Assembly: GCF_014854695.1 (NCBI RefSeq)
Contig: NZ_CP027557.1
Span: forward strand, 992,001-1,056,000
Source of the DNA: Rhodococcus rhodochrous
Lineage (GTDB): Bacteria > Actinomycetota > Actinomycetes > Mycobacteriales > Mycobacteriaceae
DNA length: 64,000 bases
Reading direction: 5' to 3'
This document shows, piece after piece, positions 57,007-64,000 of the stretch. The stretch's first letter is position 1, and every line of letters begins with the position of its first letter. Below the pieces are notes generated by a model. The model had not been told where the DNA came from. It saw only the letters and a list, made by a program, of their open reading frames with translations, and made no database searches. Position numbers and translations under genes: made by a program.

Positions 57007-58710
57007 GTGCAGGACGACGGCCGCAGCGTCCGGGGCGATCCGGTCGCGAACGTCGCGACCGATGACCCCCGGTCGCGGACACGACGGAAGGCGCTGCACC
57101 TCACACTTCCCGGGTGTTGGGGTGCAGTGCTTTTCGCGTGCCTGTCGTTCACTCCGTCGCTGCTCCCACGCGGCGGGCTCCTGCAGGGGATGATCTGCGG
57201 GATCACTGCCGCGATCGGATACGGTCTCGGTGTGCTCGTCGCGTTCGTGTGGCGTGCGTTCGCCGACCGTCCTCCTCGACCTCCGAAGGCGACGTCGTGG
57301 TGGATCTTCGGTGTCAGCGCGGTGGTCCTCCTCGCGATCTTCTTCGGGCTCGGTCAGTACTGGCAGCACGAGATCCGCACTCTGATGGGGGTTTCCGAGT
57401 ACAACCTGGCACTCACGGTTCTCTCTCCGGTCGTCGCGATCGTGATGTTCGCCGTGCTGCTGGCGATCGGACGTGGAATTCGTGCCCTGTATCGCTGGGC
57501 GGCAAGGACTCTCGACCGGTGGATCGGGCAGCGGGCCGCGAACGTCGTGGGGTGGGTCCTCGTCGCGGGACTCGTGTACGCGCTCGTCTCCGGAGTGCTC
57601 CTCGCCGGCTTCATCGACGCGGCCAACGCGGCGTTCTCGGCGAGGGACACGAGAACCGAGGAAGGTGTGCAGCAGCCGACGACCGTTCTCCGCTCGGGTG
57701 GGCCGGATTCGGTCGTTCCGTGGGATTCCCTCGGGTGGCAGGGGCGAATCTTCGTCGGACAGGGGCCGACCACCGAACAACTCGGGGAATTCACCGAAGG
57801 TCCTGTCCTCGAACCGATCCGGATCTACGCCGGGCTGGCGTCGTCCGAGGACACCGAGGGTCGCGCGGCACTGGCGGTCGAGGACCTGACGCGGGCGGGT
57901 GGGTTCGAGCGCAGCAACCTGGTCGTCGTGACGACGACGGGGAGTGGCTGGGTGGACCCGGCCCTGGTGGACTCGGTCGAGTACCTCACCGGCGGCGACG
58001 TCGCGACGGTCGCGATCCAGTACTCCTATCTGCCCTCGTGGATCTCCTATCTCGTCGATCAGTCGAAGGCGCGGGAAGCCGGACGCGACCTGTTCGACGC
58101 GGTCTACGACGTCTGGTCGAAGCTTCCCCAGGACGCCCGCCCCCGACTGCTCGTGGCTGGGGAGAGCCTCGGTTCGTTCGGCGGGGAGACCGCCTTCAGC
58201 GGCGAGTACGACCTGCGCAATCGCACGTCGGGCACGGTGTTTGCCGGACCTCCGAACTTCAACGTCCTCTTCCGGGAGTTCAGCGATCGCCGGGAGGCCG
58301 GCAGCCCCGAGATCGAACCGGTCTTCCGGGACGGCCGCACGGTGCGGTTCACCAACGACCCGCAGGCGGAGATCCCGCCGGCGGACGGGCCGTGGGAGGG
58401 GAGCCGGGTGCTGTATCTGATGCATCCGTCGGACCCGATCGTCTGGTGGAGTCCACGCCTGATCACGAGCGAACCGGACTGGATCGGCGAAGCCCCCGGC
58501 CGCGACGTGCTCGAAGACATGGTGTGGATCCCGTTCGTGACCTTCTGGCAGGTCACGGCCGACCTGCCCTTCTCCACGGGCGTTCCGGCCGGCCACGGCC
58601 ACAAGTACAGCACCGAGTACGTCGACGCCTGGGCCGTCGTCCTGCAATCCCCGGAGATCACACCCGACGATATCGACGAGCTGAAAGCAATTGTCGGAGA
58701 AGAGGAATGA
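57007..58710 (+). CDS. Membrane alpha/beta hydrolase (Abhydrolase_9 type)
   Basis: 567 residues. The N-terminal about 210 residues hold five or so helices (LPGCWGAVLFACLSFTPSLLPRGG start motif). The C-terminal domain is an alpha/beta hydrolase with nucleophile elbow GESLGSFGG, an acid in MHPSDPIVWW and the final His in GVPAGHGHKYSTEYVDAW. It probably acts on lipids or envelope compounds at the membrane; specificity is unknown. GTG start, 7 nt after copy 2 of the four-helix protein, so likely the same transcript. Confidence 0.88.
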   Translation: MQDDGRSVRGDPVANVATDDPRSRTRRKALHLTLPGCWGAVLFACLSFTPSLLPRGGLLQGMICGITAAIGYGLGVLVAFVWRAFADRPPRPPKATSWWIFGVSAVVLLAIFFGLGQYWQHEIRTLMGVSEYNLALTVLSPVVAIVMFAVLLAIGRGIRALYRWAARTLDRWIGQRAANVVGWVLVAGLVYALVSGVLLAGFIDAANAAFSARDTRTEEGVQQPTTVLRSGGPDSVVPWDSLGWQGRIFVGQGPTTEQLGEFTEGPVLEPIRIYAGLASSEDTEGRAALAVEDLTRAGGFERSNLVVVTTTGSGWVDPALVDSVEYLTGGDVATVAIQYSYLPSWISYLVDQSKAREAGRDLFDAVYDVWSKLPQDARPRLLVAGESLGSFGGETAFSGEYDLRNRTSGTVFAGPPNFNVLFREFSDRREAGSPEIEPVFRDGRTVRFTNDPQAEIPPADGPWEGSRVLYLMHPSDPIVWWSPRLITSEPDWIGEAPGRDVLEDMVWIPFVTFWQVTADLPFSTGVPAGHGHKYSTEYVDAWAVVLQSPEITPDDIDELKAIVGEEE

Positions 58711-58743
58711 CTGCTCCGGTCGGAATCGGTGTCCGGTGCCGGG

Positions 58744-59445
58744 TCAGTGCGCCGCGAGTCGCCGCCACCAGGAGGTCTTCGGTGCGGGGACGGAGATCTG
58801 CGGGACGGGGGTGCGCAGCGTGAAACTCCACGTCTCGATGTCTCGCGGGTCGAGTTCGTCGTCGCGGCGCCCGACGTAACGGAACCCGAGCCAGGCCCCG
58901 TGGGCCTCCTCGACGAGCTTGCGGGGGTGGAAGGGCAGGGACTCCGGGGGAGGGGGCACGTTCGGCGGCCAGCGGAGCGGATGCTCACCCGCCCAGAACG
59001 GGCGCTCCCACACGAACGGGAGTCCCTGGTCCTCGAAGAACTCGACGGTGTTCGCCCCGAAGCTGCGGCGCAGCGTGCCGCACTCCCACACGGCGAACGA
59101 TCCCCACGCGCCGGCCGGGTCGGAAGCCAGCAGGCACGTGCGTTCGGCGGCGGGCGTGCGCAACCACATCGCGGGTAGCTCCGAGGGATGGCGCAGCGCG
59201 AACCGGCGACTCGACACCACCGTCACGCCGGGATAGCTACCGATCCAGAATTGTTCGACGCCGTCGTCCTCGCCGGTATCCCCGGCTTCGGTCAGCGGTA
59301 CCCGTCCGCCTGGATCGACCTGGAGATCCGGGAACAGTCGTGACAGAAGTGCTTGTGCCGCATCGCGATCCGGGGAGAACTCGTGCAGGACCGCTGCGGG
59401 ATCGGGTGCGTCGACGTACCAGAGCGTCGACACCGTCGCCGACAT
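58744..59445 (-). CDS. DUF6928-like hypothetical protein
   Basis: 233 residues, soluble, Trp- and Pro-rich: STLWYVDAPDPAAVLHEF, FWIGSYPGVTVVSSRRFAL, WGSFAVWECGTLRRSFGANTVEFFEDQGLPFVWERPFWAGEH, PFHPRKLVEEAHGAWLGFRYVGR. The pattern recalls the actinobacterial DUF6928 family, but the assignment is from memory. It follows sepH by 14 nt on the same strand and may share its transcript. Confidence 0.7.
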   Translation of the reverse strand: MSATVSTLWYVDAPDPAAVLHEFSPDRDAAQALLSRLFPDLQVDPGGRVPLTEAGDTGEDDGVEQFWIGSYPGVTVVSSRRFALRHPSELPAMWLRTPAAERTCLLASDPAGAWGSFAVWECGTLRRSFGANTVEFFEDQGLPFVWERPFWAGEHPLRWPPNVPPPPESLPFHPRKLVEEAHGAWLGFRYVGRRDDELDPRDIETWSFTLRTPVPQISVPAPKTSWWRRLAAH

Positions 59446-59459
59446 CGTCGACGACTTCC

Positions 59460-60329
59460 TCAGACGCGCCCGTTACTGCGCACACCGAGCAGCACGTCGT
59501 CCCACGAGGGCAGCGCGGGCTTACCGCGCTTGTCCTTCGCGGGAGCCTGTGCCGCACGTGATGCGTCGGTGTCGTCGGGCACCGTGACGGCGACGGCGGT
59601 CTCCTCGTCGGCGACCGGCTCGGGCGCCGGTTCGTCGGCGGCGGGAGCCTCCAGCGCGATCGGGGCGTGCCGCTCGGCGTTCTCCGCCTCGGTGGAATCG
59701 TCGACATCGCGCGCCGAGTAGACCGGGGTCAGGTAGCGCAGGGGACGACCACAGTCGGGATCGACGAGATCGGCGGCGATGTCGTCGAGCGCGGTGATCG
59801 TGCCGCCGTGAGCATCGGGCTGGTAGCGCCAGTGGGCGCGGTTCGTGGAGCGACCGGCGTGCCACCGCAGCTGTGCGACCCAGAAGCCCTCGTCGTCGCG
59901 CCAGGCGTCCCACTCGGCCTCGTCGAGGCTGTGTCCGCGAGCGCGGAAGGCCTGCGTGACGATCTCGTGGAGGGTCTCGACGGCGGGGCCGTCGGGACGG
60001 ACGGGATGCCCCTTCTTGGCCATGTCGGCCGCCCGGGACCGCTCGAGCAGGACGGGATAGGCGAACCGTTCGACCTTGGCGACCGGGATCCCGGCCTCGT
60101 CGGCCACCTGCTCGACCGAGGCGCCGCCGCGGATGCGGGCCTGGATCTCGCGAGGACGGAGCTGGCTGGTCGTCTCGATCTGGATCTGGCCGAGACGGGC
60201 CAGATCACCGCGAGCGGCCGCGCGCAGGGTGTCGTCGACGGGAATGCGGAACTTGTCCCCCGTCGTGGGATCGGCGAGCACCACATGCTTAGCATCGGGC
60301 TCGAGACCGACCACTCGAAGCTCTCGCAC
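59460..60329 (-). CDS. sepH: Septation protein SepH (DUF3071, Rv0883c-like)
   Basis: 289 residues. The N-terminal SepH domain (VRELRVVGLEPDAKHVVLADPTTGDKFRIPVDDTLRAAARGDL) includes a helix-turn-helix (RPREIQARIRGGASVEQVADEAGIPVAKVERFAYPVL). The C-terminal half is acidic, Pro/Ala-rich and disordered, ending with a conserved KPALPSWDDVLLGVR peptide. In Streptomyces and mycobacteria SepH binds FtsZ and stimulates Z-ring assembly. GTG at 60329 is strongly supported by GAGGAGG with 5-nt spacing. Confidence 0.92.
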   Translation of the reverse strand: MRELRVVGLEPDAKHVVLADPTTGDKFRIPVDDTLRAAARGDLARLGQIQIETTSQLRPREIQARIRGGASVEQVADEAGIPVAKVERFAYPVLLERSRAADMAKKGHPVRPDGPAVETLHEIVTQAFRARGHSLDEAEWDAWRDDEGFWVAQLRWHAGRSTNRAHWRYQPDAHGGTITALDDIAADLVDPDCGRPLRYLTPVYSARDVDDSTEAENAERHAPIALEAPAADEPAPEPVADEETAVAVTVPDDTDASRAAQAPAKDKRGKPALPSWDDVLLGVRSNGRV

Positions 60330-60505
60330 CTTGACCTCCTCGCGCCGATCGCGATTGACCCGCCCGACTGTAACCGACCTGGATATTTTTCGTGGCCGGA
60401 CACGCCGCGCCACGCCGAGCGACATCGCAAGAAATCCGACGCGGCGCGTTATCGTCCAGGGTTCGCCGAAATGTCTCGATGCGAGGTCGAGACTATGACG
60501 ACAAC

Positions 60506-60535
60506 GGGGCCGGATCCGACATCGGACCCGGCCCC
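60506..60535 (-). terminator. serC terminator
   Basis: GGGGCCGG-A-TCCGA (60506-60519) pairs with TCGGA-C-CCGGCCCC (60522-60535), a nearly continuous stem with a 2-nt loop and one mismatch, 15 nt after the serC stop. Confidence 0.8.
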
Positions 60536-60549
60536 GCTGTGCGGCGTGC

Positions 60550-61716
<1,167 letters not shown>

Positions 61717-61738
61717 CTAGACCGCCCCCTCGGAGCCC

Positions 61739-61764
61739 CGGCCGGGCGCTGGTCGGCCCGGCCG
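61739..61764 (-). terminator. Terminator after citrate synthase 2 gene
   Basis: CGGCCGGGC (61739-61747) pairs with GCCCGGCCG (61756-61764), loop 8 nt, 12 nt after the stop at 61776. Confidence 0.7.
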
Positions 61765-61775
61765 AGGAAGAGGCA

Positions 61776-62903
61776 TCAGCGATGCGTGATCGAATCCCAG
61801 CCCGTGACCTCGGAGGCAGGGCGCGGATCGGGGCCGGTGTAGATCGCCGCGGGACGCACGAGCTTGCCCAGACGCTTCTGCTCGAGGATGTGGGCGCACC
61901 AGCCGGCGGTCCGACCGCAGGTGAACATCGCGGGCATCATCGCCGCGGGGACCTCGGCGAAATCGAGGATCACCGCGGCCCAGAACTCGACGTTGGTCTC
62001 GATCGCCCGGTCGGGACGACGCTCGCGCAGCTCGGCCAGGGCAGCTTGCTCGAGCGCGGCCGCCGCCTCGAAACGGGGAGCGTCGAGCCGCTTCGCGGTG
62101 CTGCGCAGCACCCGGGCGCGGGGGTCCTCGGCACGGTAGACGCGGTGACCGAAGCCCATGAGCTTGTCCTTGCGGTCGAGGATGCCCTTGACCAGGCCGC
62201 GCGGATCGCCGGTGCGTTCGGTCTCCTCGATCATCGGCAGCACGCGCGCGGGAGCACCGCCGTGCAGCGGGCCGGACATCGCGCCGACCGCGCCGGAGAG
62301 CGAGGCGGCCGCGTCCGCGCCGGTCGAGGCGATGACCCGGGCGGTGAACGTCGAGGCGTTCATGCCGTGCTCGGCCGCCGAGACCCAGTAGGCGTCGATC
62401 GCCTCGACGTGCTTGGGATCCGGGTCGCCCTTCCAGCGGACCATGAAGCGCTCGGTGACGGTGCTCGCCTCGTCGATGCGCTGCTGCGGCACGGCGGGCT
62501 GGTAGATGCCGCGGGCGGACTGGGCGACATAGGACAGGGCCATCACCGCGGCGCGGGCGAGATTGTCGCGGGCGGTCGCATCGTCGATGTCGAGCAGCGG
62601 CCGGAAGCCCCAGATGGGTGCGAGCATCGCCAGACCGGCCTGGACGTCGACGCGGACGTCGCCGGTGTGGATCGGCAGGGGGAACGGCTCGGCCGGGTGC
62701 AGGCCGCGACCGAACTCGCCGTCGACGAGCAGGGCCCACACGTCGCCGAAGGTGATTCCCTTCTCGACGAGCTCTTCGATGTCGACCCCGCGATAGCGCA
62801 GCGCGCCACCGTCCTTGTCGGGCTCGGCGATGTCGCTCGTGAAGGCGACCACGCCTTCGAGTCCTGCGACGAAATCCTCGGGAACTGACGCGCGCGCTGC
62901 CAT
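61776..62903 (-). CDS. citA: Citrate synthase 2 (CitA, Rv0889c-like)
   Basis: 375 residues. Citrate synthase condenses acetyl-CoA with oxaloacetate. Catalytic features: HGMNASTFTARVIAS, LHGGAPARVLPMI (His of the oxaloacetate site) and the GFGHRVYRAEDPRARVLR block, with the catalytic Asp in ILDFAEVPAAMM. The short length and weak N-terminal domain match the second citrate synthase of mycolata rather than the main GltA2. Some 2-methylcitrate synthase activity is possible. Divergent from pdxH, as in related genomes. Confidence 0.92.
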   Translation of the reverse strand: MAARASVPEDFVAGLEGVVAFTSDIAEPDKDGGALRYRGVDIEELVEKGITFGDVWALLVDGEFGRGLHPAEPFPLPIHTGDVRVDVQAGLAMLAPIWGFRPLLDIDDATARDNLARAAVMALSYVAQSARGIYQPAVPQQRIDEASTVTERFMVRWKGDPDPKHVEAIDAYWVSAAEHGMNASTFTARVIASTGADAAASLSGAVGAMSGPLHGGAPARVLPMIEETERTGDPRGLVKGILDRKDKLMGFGHRVYRAEDPRARVLRSTAKRLDAPRFEAAAALEQAALAELRERRPDRAIETNVEFWAAVILDFAEVPAAMMPAMFTCGRTAGWCAHILEQKRLGKLVRPAAIYTGPDPRPASEVTGWDSITHR

Positions 62904-63045
62904 GACGGTTGGGCTCTCCTCGTTCGAGCACGGCCCGGTCCGAGCCGCGCTGCCGGTGGAATGAGGTCACCGTCAGGTGTGATCGGCGCCCCACTCGGGT
63001 CGTCGTGAAAACTGTAGCGCCCGTGGTCCGGGCGTCGCCGCCCGG

Positions 63046-63774
63046 ATGCCGGGAGTACCGTCGTCGTTCGTGCCGTCCGATTTCCCGTTGCCGCGCCCCG
63101 AGGGTGACGACCTCGCGCGTATGCGTGTCGACTACAGCCCTGCCGGGCCGACCGACGAGTCCCCGGCCGACCGCGATCTCACCCCCGGCGATGTCGCCGA
63201 GGGCTGGCTTCCGCTGGTGCGTACGTGGTTTGCGAACGCGGTCGCCACCGCGGTGCCCGAGCCGAACGCGATGGTGCTCGCAACCGTCGACGAGCACGGC
63301 CACCCGGCGACCCGCACCGTGCTGTGCAAGAAGATCGACGCCGACGGCCTGACCTTCTTCACCAACTTCGAGTCCGACAAGGGCCGCCATCTGGCCGGGC
63401 ACCCCTATGCCTCGGCGACCTTCCTCTGGTTGCCCGTCTACCGGCAGGTGACCGTCCGCGGACCGGTCGTCCGCGTGTCCGACGAGGAGACCCTCGCGTA
63501 CTGGCAGACGCGGCCGCGCGGATCCCGCCTGGGCGCATGGGCGTCGCAGCAGTCGCGTCCCGTGGCCGAACGCGCCGATCTCGAGCACGCCCTCGTCGAG
63601 GCCGCCGAGCGCTACGAGGTCGACGACGACATCCCGGTGCCGCCGTTCTGGGGCGGATTCCGCATCGTCCCCGAGTCGGTCGAGTTCTGGCAGGGCCGGC
63701 CCAACCGGTTGCACAACCGGATCCGGACCCGGCTGGTGGACGGTCGCTGGATCACCGAGCGTCTGCAACCGTGA
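63046..63774 (+). CDS. pdxH: Pyridoxamine/pyridoxine 5'-phosphate oxidase
   Basis: 242-residue FMN enzyme that makes pyridoxal 5'-phosphate, the cofactor needed by SerC and the aminotransferases here. Signature parts: MRVDYSPAG at the N terminus, PNAMVLATVDEHGHPATRTVLCKKID, FFTNFESDKGRHLAGHPYASATFLW (FMN site), RPRGSRLGAWASQQS, and the C-terminal PESVEFWQGRPNRLHNRIR. ATG at 63046 is the first good start; a GTG seven codons later is possible. It overlaps the next gene by 4 bp. Confidence 0.95.
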   Translation: MPGVPSSFVPSDFPLPRPEGDDLARMRVDYSPAGPTDESPADRDLTPGDVAEGWLPLVRTWFANAVATAVPEPNAMVLATVDEHGHPATRTVLCKKIDADGLTFFTNFESDKGRHLAGHPYASATFLWLPVYRQVTVRGPVVRVSDEETLAYWQTRPRGSRLGAWASQQSRPVAERADLEHALVEAAERYEVDDDIPVPPFWGGFRIVPESVEFWQGRPNRLHNRIRTRLVDGRWITERLQP

Positions 63775-64000
63775 GGCGGCTGCTCGCCGACACCACACCG
63801 CTGCGCAACAAGGACTACGCCCGGCTGTGGTGGGCCGGAATCGTCACCGTCATCGGTGCGCAGATGGCGGTCGTCGCCGTTCCTCAGCAGATCTACGAGA
63901 TCACCCGCAACTCTGCCTATGTGGGGCTGACCGGTGTGTTCGGGCTCGTGCCGCTCGTGGTCTTCGGACTGTGGGGAGGGGCGCTCGCCGACGCGATGGA
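63771..64000 (+). CDS. MFS transporter, 5' part only (cut by right edge)
   Basis: GTG at 63771 overlaps the pdxH stop (GTGA). The 76 codons in the window encode LLADTTPLRNKDYARLWWAG, helix IVTVIGAQMAVVAVPQQIY, then NSAYVGLTGVFGLVPLVVFGLWGGALADAM. This is the N-terminal pattern of MFS_3/EntS-like exporters. The rest is outside the window. Confidence 0.82.
   Translation, partial: MRRLLADTTPLRNKDYARLWWAGIVTVIGAQMAVVAVPQQIYEITRNSAYVGLTGVFGLVPLVVFGLWGGALADAM

Overview
The window is chromosomal DNA of a high-GC actinobacterium, very probably a Rhodococcus. Pointers are the gene content (latex-clearing protein with a TetR partner, F420-type and luciferase-like oxidoreductases, an Rpf, SepH, many mycolata-specific DUFs) and a gene order that follows the Mycobacterium tuberculosis Rv0858c-Rv0889c block in its right half. 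No rRNA, tRNA, CRISPR array, insertion sequence or phage gene was seen.

Region by region. 1-5.9 kb: an aromatic meta-cleavage cluster (extradiol dioxygenase, C-C bond hydrolase, IclR regulator, a flavin reductase fused to an IclR-type effector domain, a MatC/SLC13-type carrier), with a repeated operator-like motif in its promoters. 5.9-9.9 kb: PPOX and SRPBCC proteins, an acetate-type transporter, the DAHP synthase gene aroG behind a Tyr-Phe-Trp-Phe leader peptide, and a frameshifted glycosyltransferase. 9.9-13.3 kb: a stand-alone ectoine hydroxylase, an AraC regulator and a class I aminotransferase. 13.3-16.1 kb: an ECF41 sigma factor facing a carboxymuconolactone-decarboxylase-type gene that carries a textbook ECF41 promoter, then a GyrI-like/Nudix pair. 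16.1-18.3 kb: lcpR/lcp for rubber (polyisoprene) cleavage. 18.3-24.8 kb: a reactive-sulfur island with two CsoR/CstR-type repressors, three rhodanese proteins (one fused to a persulfide-dioxygenase-type domain), TauE, thioredoxin, a Cys-rich mini-protein and an MFS exporter, wired together by GC-rich palindromes. 24.8-32.3 kb: patatin, a luciferase-like oxidoreductase, GNAT, DUF3239, then a citrate transporter with its CitAB-type two-component system.

From 32.4 kb the conserved mycobacterial-type backbone begins: XPB helicase; an inserted block of three mini-genes and a sulfonate ABC transporter/DszA-type monooxygenase cassette; the XPB-partner protein; an Rpf gene behind a c-di-AMP (ydaO) riboswitch; YccF; a cold-shock protein; DUF2771 and MFS; a glutamine-cyclotransferase-like lipoprotein; DUF3027; a large sacsin/Hsp90-type ATPase; PAP2; DUF2530; a purine permease; MarR; a SpoU methyltransferase; DUF2537. 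A local expansion of small membrane proteins follows, then a membrane alpha/beta hydrolase, a DUF6928-like protein, sepH, serC, citrate synthase 2, pdxH and the start of an MFS gene cut by the window edge.

Several genes appear to start leaderless (TANNNT followed by 6-7 nt and the start codon), as is common in mycolata. All functions are read from sequence and remembered family features; no database search was possible.
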